Below, one piece after another: positions 1-7,232 of a DNA stretch of 64,000 nt (position 1 is the first letter of the stretch; each line of letters starts with the position of its first letter). The notes beneath the pieces are model-generated. The model was given only the letters and a program-made list of their open reading frames with translations, was not told the DNA's origin and made no database searches. This DNA comes from Lactobacillus sp. HBUAS51381 (lineage in GTDB: Bacteria; Bacillota; Bacilli; Lactobacillales; Lactobacillaceae): assembly GCF_012641095.1 (NCBI RefSeq), contig NZ_JAAVSC010000001.1:62001-126000 (forward strand). The letters are read 5' to 3'. A program made the translations under genes and the position numbers.

Positions 1-126
1 AGCGATGTATTGTGTCGCATCGACCGCGTATACTTTAAGAAGTATGCAGAAGAAACAGTTAATATGCGATTATATTCACAAAGCATGCGGCTCTATACGC
101 ATATTGTTAAAGAAGACTTGTCTTAA
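1..126 (+). CDS. 3' end of an unidentified gene (partial)
   Basis: An open frame runs from the first base of the window to a TAA at 124-126, giving 41 codons with no stop. The visible C-terminus is rich in Arg, Lys and Tyr, ends in KEDLS and includes two Met codons. I do not recognise a family. It ends 78 bp before the TnpB-like gene on the same strand and could be co-transcribed with it. A hairpin (AGCGCA 144-149 / TGCGCT 161-166) lies between them without a T-run. A tnpA, recombinase or adaptation gene here would matter for interpreting the CRISPR locus, but the fragment shows none of their hallmark residues. Confidence 0.4.
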   Translation, partial: SDVLCRIDRVYFKKYAEETVNMRLYSQSMRLYTHIVKEDLS

Positions 127-204
127 GTGATGAAGGATCTATAAGCGCATAAGCTCGGTGTGCGCTACACTGAATAACAGTAACCTGAAGGGAGCTGGCT
201 GATT

Positions 205-1488
205 ATGGCCAAGAAAAAAACGACAAAATCGATGACCAGCTATCGGTTTCGTCTTTATCCGACGGCCGAACAGGCTGAATTGATCGAACGAACCCTTGAT
301 GCAACTTGCTGGTTCTATAATCAACTCTTGACGATCCAAAAGCAACGCTACATCGAAGATCCTGACGTGCGTGTTTCTAGAAATGATTTTACGAATCTAG
401 TTAGTCCCTACCGTCAAGCTAATCCTAAATTGAAAAAAATCGATAGTACAGCTTTAGATGTTGTTTGTGAAAACCTAGTGCGGGCATATGATAATTTTTT
501 TGGCAAGCGAAGCAAGTTTCCTAAGTTTCATAAACGCAAATTTACTAATAGTTATACGGCAGCGGGGCGCATTAAAGATGGCAAGTCCAGCATTCATTTT
601 TCTCAAACTGGCAACCGGTTTCAAATTCGCTTGCCTAAATTGAAATTTGTCACTATCAAAGGATCCCGTTTGCCAAGTAATCCTGTTAAGCAAGCGACGA
701 TCACCCACGAGTCAACGGGTCATTATTATGTTTCCGTACAAGTTGAGCGGACTAAAGAGAATCAAAATGTGTCGTTGCATCCAGTCTCAAAACGTACGGA
801 TAATGCCGAGATCAAGCTGACTGGCAAATCTGTTGGGATCGATATCAATATTCCGCATCTTGATTTTTCTGATGATCACGCGATCGTCAAACTGGAAACT
901 CTTGAGAAAACAAGTGAAGCTAAGCATTTACTTCTTTGGGAACGACGTTTGGCTCATCGTCGTGCACTTGCTAAAGAAAAGCAAGCGCAACTTGAGCATG
1001 CTAGTCGTCAAAAAATGGGTATTGATTCAGATTGGCACTGGTGGCAGTCTAAGAGATATCAAGAAGCCAAGCAGCATGTGGCAAGGCTCCGGGCAACTCA
1101 GGCCCATCGTCGAGACCTATTTTTTCAACGTTTAACAACGCAATTGATCCAAGAATATGATGTGATCGTCGTTGAAGATCTGACCGTGACTAAAATGCTC
1201 AAAGCGCATCGGTATGCCAAGCATATTAGCGAGATTAGTCCTAATCGGTTTATCACGATGTTGGAATATAAGGCGCAGTGGCATGCTGGCAAACAGGTAA
1301 TTCGAGTTGACCCTAAAAATACGACTCAAGCTTGTCATAATTGTGGTTTTATCATGGGTACTGACGGCACTCGTGCGCTAACCATCAGCGATCGTGAGTG
1401 GACGTGCCCCAAATGTCATGTCCATCATAATCGCGATAAAAATGCGGCTAAAAATATCTTGCAGCGTGGTCTTGCTACACTTAATTGA
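205..1488 (+). CDS. TnpB/Cas12-like RuvC nuclease next to a CRISPR array
   Basis: This 427-residue protein has the order of a TnpB (OrfB_IS605) nuclease. An N-terminal helix-turn-helix segment (about residues 12-45, YRFRLYPT) is followed by a basic stretch, the OrfB core, split RuvC motifs and a zinc ribbon. RuvC residues are visible: D213 in GID, E324 in VVEDL, D411 in HNRDKNAAKN. Zinc ligands are C377, C380, C401 and C404. The catalytic triad is therefore intact, unlike nuclease-dead Cas12 forms such as Cas12k. The start has an AAGGGAG ribosome site at 188-194. The gene is visibly AT-richer than the chromosome to its right, which suggests transfer. A same-strand CRISPR array starts 168 bp downstream, and no transposon end or tnpA is visible. 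TnpB proteins are RNA-guided nucleases and the ancestors of Cas12. I infer a miniature type V effector using guides from this array. The alternative is a TnpB that landed beside an orphan array by chance. Confidence 0.85.
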   Translation: MAKKKTTKSMTSYRFRLYPTAEQAELIERTLDATCWFYNQLLTIQKQRYIEDPDVRVSRNDFTNLVSPYRQANPKLKKIDSTALDVVCENLVRAYDNFFGKRSKFPKFHKRKFTNSYTAAGRIKDGKSSIHFSQTGNRFQIRLPKLKFVTIKGSRLPSNPVKQATITHESTGHYYVSVQVERTKENQNVSLHPVSKRTDNAEIKLTGKSVGIDINIPHLDFSDDHAIVKLETLEKTSEAKHLLLWERRLAHRRALAKEKQAQLEHASRQKMGIDSDWHWWQSKRYQEAKQHVARLRATQAHRRDLFFQRLTTQLIQEYDVIVVEDLTVTKMLKAHRYAKHISEISPNRFITMLEYKAQWHAGKQVIRVDPKNTTQACHNCGFIMGTDGTRALTISDREWTCPKCHVHHNRDKNAAKNILQRGLATLN

Positions 1489-1656
1489 TCGCGTTAAACT
1501 AATTATGCGGTCGACTCGATCGTAACTGGCAATTTTAGTCAGGCGGCGATTAAATAAATGTGTAATCCGTTGTGCATTGATGTGCTTGCACATTGAGAAT
1601 CAGCGTTGTGTTGTTCATCGCAAACCTAAATCAAATAAGGTGAATATAATTCATCA
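1487..1656 (+). ncRNA. Candidate tracrRNA with anti-repeat, between nuclease and array
   Basis: No gene fits between the nuclease stop and the first repeat. The stretch CCTAAATCAAATAAG (1625-1639) is complementary to repeat bases 14-28 at 12 of 15 positions, with nine contiguous pairs (repeat CTTATTTGA). Upstream are possible hairpins: TGTGCA 1571-1576 / TGCACA 1587-1592, and GATCG 1487-1491 / CGATC 1517-1521, the latter overlapping the stop codon. Several small type V systems (for example Cas12f) place a tracrRNA ending in an anti-repeat in this same slot. The 3' end of the nuclease gene may also contribute RNA, as omega RNA does in TnpB loci. Folding and pairing were judged by eye. Confidence 0.5.
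1645..1650 (+). promoter_or_regulatory. TATAAT box just before repeat 1
   Basis: A perfect TATAAT lies 7 bp before the first repeat, so a transcript could start almost exactly at the repeat boundary. No convincing -35 element is found at 16-18 bp. The upstream position overlaps the anti-repeat. It may be a pre-crRNA promoter or a chance match in AT-rich DNA. Confidence 0.25.
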
Positions 1657-2022
1657 GGTTCAGACCTTACTTATTTGACTACGGTACGAACCCGACCACA
1701 AGGAGGATATCTCATGCAAAAAGGTTCAGACCTTACTTATTTGACTACGGTACGAACCCAATCTCGACATATCCAACAGGCACGTGTCGGTTCAGACCTT
1801 ACTTATTTGACTACGGTACGAACCTTTGATGAGATATTTTGGTTCGTTCTTTGTGGTTCAGACCTTACTTATTTGACTACGGTACGAACCTCGGCGAGAT
1901 ACCGAACACTCGCATCTGGAGGTTCAGACCTTACTTATTTGACTACGGTACGAACCCCTACTCGATACTTTTCGAGAAGTGCATCAGGTTCAGATCTTAC
2001 TTGTTCGGAGTAAGGCCAAAAC
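1657..2022 (+). CRISPR. CRISPR array: five identical 36-bp repeats, one degenerate repeat, five 30-bp spacers
   Basis: Identical repeats starting GGTTCAGACC and ending GTACGAACC lie at 1657-1692, 1723-1758, 1789-1824, 1855-1890 and 1921-1956. The terminal bases GGTTC/GAACC form a 5-bp palindrome. Spacers 1693-1722, 1759-1788, 1825-1854, 1891-1920 and 1957-1986 are all exactly 30 bp and unrelated overall, giving a strict 66-bp period. A sixth repeat at 1987-2022 matches only in its first 19 bases, with two changes. Decay at the right end places the leader on the left, next to the nuclease, and implies rightward transcription. Spacer 1 contains AGGAGG, seven bases, then ATG, like the start of a bacterial or phage gene copied in sense orientation. 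Confidence 0.95.
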
Positions 2023-2056
2023 TTCATTCTAAATTATTATACTGACTAAGTCGTAA

Positions 2057-2095
2057 GACTGGATAAAGTATTAAAAACTTATTCAGTCTTTTTTT
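2057..2095 (+). terminator. Intrinsic terminator after the CRISPR array
   Basis: GACTG at 2057-2061 pairs with CAGTC at 2084-2088, and inner ATAA/TTAT and AGT/ACT segments extend the stem. Seven T residues follow. It closes the array transcript before the trxA promoter. Confidence 0.8.
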
Positions 2096-2118
2096 GTGAC
2101 ATCGACCAAGCAAAGGAC

Positions 2119-2147
2119 TAGTCAAAATATACCTATGGGGGTATACT
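2119..2147 (+). promoter_or_regulatory. Promoter with CsoR/CstR-type operator ahead of trxA
   Basis: TATACC (2128-2133) and GGTATA (2140-2145) flank a G-rich core, the form of operator bound by CsoR/CstR repressors. It overlaps a -10-like TATACT (2142-2147), with a weak -35-like TAGTCA at 2119-2124. The repressor gene of this family is the second gene of the unit, so autoregulation is likely. Confidence 0.65.
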
Positions 2148-2182
2148 GAGCATATTCATTATTTTGTCAGGAGGATTTGAAG

Positions 2183-2509
2183 ATGCAAGCCATTACGAGT
2201 AAAGATTTCGAACATGTGGGTGACGACACGGCCGTTACGGTAGTTGACTTTTGGGCCGACTGGTGTGGGCCATGTAAGATGCAGACGCCGGTCCTAGAAG
2301 AACTCGATCGTGACTATGGCGATCAAGTGAAGTTTGCCTCGTTAGATGTCGACCAGAATCAGGAATTGGCACAGTCACTGGGCATCATGAGTATCCCGTC
2401 ATTGGTGATCTTTAAGAATGGGATGCCGACGGAAAAGGTCGTGGGCTTCCACCCCAAGTCGGCCCTGAAGAAGTATATCGATGAAAAGGTTGCCGAGGTG
2501 ACGGCCTAA
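2183..2509 (+). CDS. trxA: Thioredoxin
   Basis: A 108-residue thioredoxin with the active site WCGPCK (about residues 29-34), preceded by VDFWADW, and the cis-proline segment IMSIPSLVIFK. It reduces protein disulfides in the cytoplasm. I chose ATG 2183 because AGGAGG lies 8 bases upstream; a TTG at 2177 is too close. The stop codon overlaps the start of the CsoR/CstR-type repressor (TAATG), so translation is coupled. The operator-like sequence upstream points to induction by copper or by persulfides rather than a housekeeping role. A separate housekeeping thioredoxin presumably exists elsewhere (inference). Confidence 0.93.
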   Translation: MQAITSKDFEHVGDDTAVTVVDFWADWCGPCKMQTPVLEELDRDYGDQVKFASLDVDQNQELAQSLGIMSIPSLVIFKNGMPTEKVVGFHPKSALKKYIDEKVAEVTA

Positions 2510-2772
2510 TGGTTCAAACCACGTCGAATCAGTTAAAGAACCGATTACGACGCGCGGATGGCCAGCTTCAGGGGATTCTCAAGATGGTCGATGAGGGTCG
2601 TGACTGTCAGGAGATCCTAACCCAGTTGGCCGCTGTTCGTTCGGGTGTTGAGCGGATGATGGGCGTCGTGGTGGCAGAGAACGTCAAGCAGTGTGTGGCC
2701 CAAGATCAGTTAGATGATCAACAACAGGCCCGGCTACAAGCCGCCTTAGATTTAGTTGTCAAAACGCATTGA
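2509..2772 (+). CDS. CsoR/CstR/FrmR-family (DUF156) repressor, CstR-like
   Basis: An 87-residue all-helical repressor of the DUF156 family: NRLRRADGQLQGI near the N-terminus, then DCQEIL and VKQCV. Two conserved cysteines, in DCQ and KQC, are present. Copper-sensing CsoR has His four residues before the second Cys; here that position is Asn (ENVKQC). Loss of the His while keeping both Cys is typical of CstR-type persulfide sensors, so I favour sensing of reactive sulfur, without excluding copper. It overlaps trxA by one base and a hairpin terminator follows. Two TauE-family exporters elsewhere in the window belong to a family often linked to sulfur handling, but they are not adjacent. Confidence 0.85.
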   Translation: MVQTTSNQLKNRLRRADGQLQGILKMVDEGRDCQEILTQLAAVRSGVERMMGVVVAENVKQCVAQDQLDDQQQARLQAALDLVVKTH

Positions 2773-2779
2773 TTCTCAA

Positions 2780-2807
2780 AAGTCGCCCTTTGTGGCGGCT
2801 TTTTTTG
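2780..2807 (+). terminator. Intrinsic terminator after the repressor gene
   Basis: AGTCGCC and GGCGGCT form a short stem, followed by a T-run at 2800-2806. A TATAAT (2809-2814) overlaps its end and may serve the crcB pair. Confidence 0.75.
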
Positions 2808-2846
2808 ATATAATCGAGGGATGTTTTGTGAAAGGTGGTGCTGGCC

Positions 2847-3239
2847 ATGGCCGAAATCATGGCAATTTTGGGGTGTGCCTTTGTCGGTGGCGCAAGCCGA
2901 TACTGGTTAGGAACTGTATTGCCCGTAACGGCGGGCTTCCCTTGGGCAACGGTCGCCGTTAATCTGATTGGTAGTGGGGTGCTTGCCTGGTTGTCACACG
3001 CCGAGACCATCACGATTAAGTGGCCTAATGCCCTGACGGTGGGGCTGGGTGTCGGTGGCTTAGGAGCCTTCACGACGTTTTCGACGTTTAGTCTGGACAC
3101 CGTGCGTTTGTTACAAGCACAGGCCTGGTTGCCGGCAGGAATATACATTGTCGTGACCCTAATCGGGGGGATCCTGCTGAGTGGGTTAGGTGTCTGGAGT
3201 GCACGCCGATGGTGGCAACTGCCGGGTGATCGGGCATGA
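2847..3239 (+). CDS. crcB: Fluoride channel subunit CrcB (first of pair)
   Basis: A 130-residue, four-helix membrane protein of the CrcB/Fluc family, which exports fluoride from the cytoplasm. The family marks GGASRYWLG near the N-terminus and FTTFSTFSLD in the third helix are present. ATG 2847 follows AAAGGTGG at a proper distance; upstream GTG codons overlap that site. The stop overlaps the start of a second crcB (ATGA), so the two subunits are probably made together and form a heterodimer, a common arrangement in lactobacilli. I saw no fluoride riboswitch upstream. Confidence 0.93.
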   Translation: MAEIMAILGCAFVGGASRYWLGTVLPVTAGFPWATVAVNLIGSGVLAWLSHAETITIKWPNALTVGLGVGGLGAFTTFSTFSLDTVRLLQAQAWLPAGIYIVVTLIGGILLSGLGVWSARRWWQLPGDRA

Positions 3240-3595
3240 TGGCCGCGGTCGCCGGACTGGGTGTGGCTGTAGGCGCGCTAGGGCGTTACGCCACGACGCG
3301 GGTGGTCACGCGGTTCTATGGTCAGCATTGGCCGCTAGCGACTTTACTGATCAATTGGTTGGGGTGCTTACTCCTCGGCGGCCTCACGGGGTGGCAGATA
3401 GGTCAAACGGCCCTCGTATTCCTGGGAACGGGCGTCTTGGGTGGGTTTACGACCTTCTCCACGTTCAGCCACGAGGTGGTCATGCTGGTTGATCAGCGCC
3501 GGTTTGGCGCGGTGATCGGGTATTTACTCTTGAGTGTGGTGGGCGGCCTGATACTGGCTGCCAGCGGGCTCTGGTGGGGTCTGCGTTTCCGCTAA
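3236..3595 (+). CDS. crcB: Fluoride channel subunit CrcB (second of pair)
   Basis: A 119-residue four-helix CrcB protein with GALGRYATT near the start and FTTFSTFSHE in the third helix. It overlaps the upstream crcB by 4 bp, indicating translational coupling. It differs clearly from the first subunit outside the motifs, as expected for a dual-topology pair inserting antiparallel. Function is fluoride efflux across the cytoplasmic membrane. Confidence 0.93.
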   Translation: MMAAVAGLGVAVGALGRYATTRVVTRFYGQHWPLATLLINWLGCLLLGGLTGWQIGQTALVFLGTGVLGGFTTFSTFSHEVVMLVDQRRFGAVIGYLLLSVVGGLILAASGLWWGLRFR

Positions 3596-3672
3596 AATGA
3601 AGAAATCAGTGGCGTTTTACCGTGAACTTTCTTATGATGAAAACAGGTAACTTTACGGAAGGAGTGGCTGTC

Positions 3673-4512
3673 GTGGCACGAATCGCAACGATTATGAAAC
3701 AAAATGCCGCACTGCGCCAAAAATTAACGCCAGAAAACCGGGCTTACTGGGATGAACTGGTGGAGCGTCTGCGGCAACAGCCGAAATATGCGGATGAAGG
3801 CTTCCTTCAGCGCGAATTACGGGACTTATTGGATGAGGTTATCACGGTGCAAACAGCCGGGCAAACGGCGGCGGATTATCTAGGCGGGGGACCGGCAACG
3901 GTGGCCATCGCGTTAGGTAAACTAACGCGACAGCGGCCGTGGTGGCAGAACTGGGATCTGTTAGTGCCGATACTAATATTTACGCTGGGCACGATTCTTC
4001 CCGGCGTGATCCTGCCGGCAGTGCCCCTACAACTCTTGTTGGTGGCCGTTCAATATGGGCTATTCCTGGTTGCCATGGGTTTGGGTGTCTGGTTGACTCA
4101 CCGATTCACGGCTAGGGGGCGCTTGATAGGGTGGCTCGTCATCATCGTGGGCCTGTTGGCGGCGATGGGCTTGGCAGCACGGCTGGTCCCCGCGCGAGGT
4201 CTGGTTTATCTGACGCGGGTTGGCGGCAGCTTGACGTTAATCGCATTTGCCTTAGTCGTGACGGGGATAGCCTGGTGGCAGAATCGCCAGCATCCCAATT
4301 CCTGGCTGCCCGCGATCTTGGGGAGCCTGTGGATTACGACGTTGTTGGCCCTGTTGGCGCGGTTCCCGTTGACGTCTGGTTTGATGGTCACCTCTGCAGG
4401 AAACGTGTTGATTGGCTTAGGGACGTTGCTGGGAGATGCCAGTGTTTTGATTATCGGGTGGCATATTTGGCAGGCACGTCAAAAAGCGGCCAGCTCAAAA
4501 GATAAAGATTAA
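3673..4512 (+). CDS. DUF1129-like multi-pass membrane protein
   Basis: About 279 residues. A charged, helical N-terminal part (about 90 residues: LTPENRAYWDELVERL... then FLQRELRDLLDE) is followed by six or so hydrophobic helices. This layout of a soluble helical head plus membrane helices resembles DUF1129/HAAS-type proteins of Gram-positive bacteria, whose role is unclear. GTG 3673 is preferred because AAGGAG lies 8-9 bases upstream; GTG 3622 and ATG 3634/3637 are in frame but lack a ribosome site. A bidirectional terminator follows. Confidence 0.6.
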   Translation: MARIATIMKQNAALRQKLTPENRAYWDELVERLRQQPKYADEGFLQRELRDLLDEVITVQTAGQTAADYLGGGPATVAIALGKLTRQRPWWQNWDLLVPILIFTLGTILPGVILPAVPLQLLLVAVQYGLFLVAMGLGVWLTHRFTARGRLIGWLVIIVGLLAAMGLAARLVPARGLVYLTRVGGSLTLIAFALVVTGIAWWQNRQHPNSWLPAILGSLWITTLLALLARFPLTSGLMVTSAGNVLIGLGTLLGDASVLIIGWHIWQARQKAASSKDKD

Positions 4513-4615
4513 GCGAACGATGAGTCGTGTCCGTTGATAAGCCTTATGGATGCGGGAGCCTGGGCGCAAAAGCCTAGTTAGTCACAGGACCATAAAGTGA
4601 CGTGTTAATTAGGCC

Positions 4616-4653
4616 AAAAAGTCTGTCCACGATGCATTGCGGACAGACTTTTT
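4616..4653. terminator. Bidirectional terminator between convergent genes
   Basis: AAAAAGTCTGTCC and GGACAGACTTTTT form a perfect stem with a 12-nt loop. T-runs on both strands serve the membrane protein gene and the convergent LCP gene. Confidence 0.9.
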
Positions 4654-4682
4654 GGTAGAAAATTAAGGATTATCTAGCGCTT

Positions 4683-5675
4683 CTAAAAGCCCAGGGGATC
4701 TAGCGCATCCGTTTGAAACGTGCTGTTAGGCGTGAGCCCCAGCGCTTGGCGAAGATTGGCCGAAACCTTGTTGATCTCGGATTGGGGCGCAATCTGGTAG
4801 TCGATGCCGTTGAGCGTCGCGTTTTCGCCCTGAAGCGTTTGGGATTGAATGTGCCGGCTGGTGTGTCCATCCTTAGCTCGGAGCCACATCAGGTCGTCAA
4901 ACGTCAGATTGGTCTGTAGATTATCGCTCAGTGAGTCCAAAACGGAACGGTAGCGCGTCAGTGAACTCAGGCTAGCTTCCTTGAGAACGAGGGCCTTAAT
5001 GATCTGGCGTTGCCGCGCTTGGCGTCCATAGTCGCCTAAGGGGTCCTGATCGCGCATTCGAGAATAGGCCAGGGCACTGGCCCCATTGAGGTGAATCCGG
5101 TGGCCCTTGACCACGTTGGCTTGTTCATAATGGAAGGTCAGCAGTGGATCGACGGTCACACCCCCCACGGCATTGATCATTTTCTTAAGGCCCCCCATGT
5201 TGAGTAAAACGTAATAGTTGATGGGAATGTTAACCAAGTGTTCCACGGTTTTAACGGTTGTGTTTGCCCCGTACAGCGGGTAGGCGGCGTTGATCTTTTC
5301 CTCGTCCTGTTGACTACCGTAGATGTTGACGAGGGTGTCACGCGGAATACTGGTTAGTTTCGCCGTCTGTTGTTGGGGGTTAATGGTGGCGACGATGATG
5401 GTGTCGGTGCGGCCAACATCGTGCCGTCCTAAAGCACCGGTATCCGTCCCCAACAGTAGGATTGCGAAGGGCTTACCGCTGGCCAGTGCCGCCGTACTGG
5501 GCTTCAGTCCGTCGGCGTGGTAGGTTTGAGAAAAGGTCGTTTGTGCCTGTCGCCAAGCCCGCCAGCCGTACAGCCCACCGCCGATGAGTAATAGGCTACA
5601 TAGAACCAGAATCCACCGGCGAAGGCGATGCCGACGAGGCGTGAATTGTCGTTGTCGTAATGGTGTCTTTTGCAT
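4683..5675 (-). CDS. LytR-CpsA-Psr (LCP) family wall-polymer ligase
   Basis: A 330-residue protein with a basic N-terminus, one membrane helix (about residues 24-42) and an extracellular LCP domain. Family motifs are clear: LLLGTDTG, GRTDTIIVATINP, SIPRDT, NAAYPLYG and AYSRMRDQDPLGDYGRQARQRQII with the conserved arginines. LCP enzymes transfer wall teichoic acid or other anionic polymers from lipid carriers to peptidoglycan. It stands alone between terminators. A TagF-type polymerase lies about 50 kb away in the window. Confidence 0.92.
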   Translation of the reverse strand: MQKTPLRQRQFTPRRHRLRRWILVLCSLLLIGGGLYGWRAWRQAQTTFSQTYHADGLKPSTAALASGKPFAILLLGTDTGALGRHDVGRTDTIIVATINPQQQTAKLTSIPRDTLVNIYGSQQDEEKINAAYPLYGANTTVKTVEHLVNIPINYYVLLNMGGLKKMINAVGGVTVDPLLTFHYEQANVVKGHRIHLNGASALAYSRMRDQDPLGDYGRQARQRQIIKALVLKEASLSSLTRYRSVLDSLSDNLQTNLTFDDLMWLRAKDGHTSRHIQSQTLQGENATLNGIDYQIAPQSEINKVSANLRQALGLTPNSTFQTDALDPLGF

Positions 5676-5823
5676 AATGTTCCCTCCCCAATCTCTTAGT
5701 CCGCAATCAGTATAGCCATACCGGGTGTGAATGGGGAGAACGGGGCCTTGGTTTTCACGGTTTCTTAGTGATCTTTACTGGAATGAGACGAAATGCTTAA
5801 CCGATTAGCGTGATCCGATGCGC

Positions 5824-5870
5824 AAAAAAAGTGGCAACTGGTCAGCTAAACCGATCAGTTGTCACTTTTT
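5824..5870 (-). terminator. Intrinsic terminator of luxS
   Basis: AGTGGCAACTG pairs with CAGTTGTCACT with one G-T pair, and T-runs lie on both sides. It serves luxS on the minus strand. Confidence 0.85.
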
Positions 5871-5900
5871 CTAAAGCGTACTGGAATCAACGCGGGTTAA

Positions 5901-6374
5901 TTAGATAACTTCACGCTTGAATGGGTCCTTAGAGATACCCTTGTCCAAGATGTCCTTGCTCCATTCCTTAGCGGAGAAGAGACTGTGATCACGGTAGTTC
6001 CCACAGCTGTACTTGTCCGTGCCTTGAACGTCCTTCCATTCCGTATCAAAGGCGATGCGGTGTAAGGCGGCTTTTAAGGCCTTAGCCACTTCTTCGGTGG
6101 ATTGTTCCCCCCAAGTAATCAAGTGGAAACCGGTCCGGCAACCGAATGGTGAGCAGTCAATGACGCCACTCATTTCGTCGCGGAGGTAGCCCGCCAACAG
6201 GTGTTCGATCGTATGTAATCCGGCCGTTGGAATGGCGTTGGTGTTGGGTTGAACCAAGCGTAAATCAAAATTAGAGATAACGTCACCCTTCGTCCCAGTT
6301 TCGCGCGTAATTAAACGAACGTAAGGTGCCTTAACAGCGGTGTGATCTAGAGTAAAACTTTCAACTTTTGCCAT
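5901..6374 (-). CDS. luxS: S-ribosylhomocysteine lyase LuxS
   Basis: 157 residues, the normal LuxS length. The metal-binding HTIEHLLA motif, the catalytic Cys in FGCRTGFH and the C-terminal CGNYRDHSL are all present. The enzyme cleaves S-ribosylhomocysteine to homocysteine and the precursor of autoinducer-2. It is monocistronic here. Its upstream side faces a long noncoding gap containing a diverged copy of the structured repeat. Confidence 0.98.
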   Translation of the reverse strand: MAKVESFTLDHTAVKAPYVRLITRETGTKGDVISNFDLRLVQPNTNAIPTAGLHTIEHLLAGYLRDEMSGVIDCSPFGCRTGFHLITWGEQSTEEVAKALKAALHRIAFDTEWKDVQGTDKYSCGNYRDHSLFSAKEWSKDILDKGISKDPFKREVI

Positions 6375-6629
6375 TATGTGCCAACTCCCTTATTCAAAAA
6401 TAAATGTACGTCCTTACTGTACACCATGAACCGGGCGTGATGCTACTAATTTCCAAGGCCGTATTTAAGTACGCGCATCGCATGGTTCGAAGCTTTAGAC
6501 TAACGGGTATGTGGTCAATAGTAATTTGGAATGGTGGTCATTGACTAAAGGTTGCCATGCTTCTATAGGCTATAAACGTTGTTGTATCAGGGATTATAAC
6601 GAGAAAAATAGATTTTGACAGCCCCACAG

Positions 6630-7087
6630 CCGCTGCTGGCCGCCTGATCGTTCGCCAACCCGCTTAGCACCGATAAGTCATCCAAAAGCAGAATTCCGCC
6701 TATCAGCGTTAATGCTCACCAGTTAACCGCCTGTTGTCACACCTTCATCAACGGCTGAGACCAAATTGAAGCCACTCACGGCTACTCGAGACATGAATAA
6801 ATTACTGTGGATGAACGTTGCCATTCCAGCGGACTTAACATCTATTTAGTGGTTTTTAATCACCGTAACCGGAGGCAGCCAGAGATGTAGGTAGCCGTGA
6901 CAGCGGTGTTAGCTGTACATCAGCTTACACCGCGGGACGTGTTTGGAGACTGACGGTCTTGGTCAGGCTTCAAACCGAGCCGGAGGACCGCTTCTCAGGC
7001 CGCAGGCGGTCCCCACAGCGCCGGAATCTCTGGCAGCCGCAGGTGGTCATTGATGAACAATTTAAAGACATCCAACCTGATTAGCTG
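6630..7087 (+). repeat. Structured intergenic repeat, copy A (degraded first domain)
   Basis: This copy opens with GCTGGCCGCCTGATCGTTCGCC. It retains GGCTGAGACCAAATT, GAACGTTGCCATTCCAGCG and the whole second domain (about 6862-7050: GGAGGCAGCC, AGCTG/CAGCT hairpin, GGACCGC/GCGGTCC hairpin, CCCCACAGCGCCGGAAT). The first-domain stems seen in other copies are lost. It fills the gap between luxS and the secreted paralogue pair. No gene is supported in 6375-7140. Confidence 0.8.
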
Positions 7088-7148
7088 GAAGATTTTCAGC
7101 GTTTGTGAATTTTCAATCTTCAGTCATTAACCTAACGAAATACGGTTC

Positions 7149-7178
7149 TTGGTCGTAAAAGTATAGGTGCGGTATACT
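7149..7178 (+). promoter_or_regulatory. Promoter of the first secreted paralogue
   Basis: TTGGTC (7149-7154) and TATACT (7173-7178) are separated by 18 bp, ahead of the 7233 start. Confidence 0.5.
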
Positions 7179-7232
7179 TAAAGGTGTTAATTCATGATGA
7201 CATCATCTAAAACTATAGAAAGGAAAATGATT

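Noticed and set aside
205-1488. Reading the TnpB-like gene as an ordinary IS200/IS605 or IS607 insertion sequence
   Set aside because: No tnpA, no recognisable left or right end and no transposon-type end after the stop codon are visible, while a CRISPR array and anti-repeat occupy the 3' side. Sequence left of base 1 could still change this.
1759-1986. Similar words GAGATA, TCGATA and TCGACA near positions 6-12 of spacers 2-5
   Set aside because: The matches are short and shift by one base. The rest of the spacers is unrelated. This is compatible with chance or sampling of similar target regions.
1675-2013. A 112-codon open frame across the CRISPR array with a repeating GSDLTYLTTVRT motif
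   Set aside because: The 66-bp period is a multiple of three, so the repeat stays in one frame by chance. The spacers show no coding constraint and there is no independent start signal.
2808-2846. A fluoride riboswitch before the crcB pair
   Set aside because: The leader is too short and none of the conserved fluoride riboswitch core was seen; only a TATAAT and the ribosome site are present.
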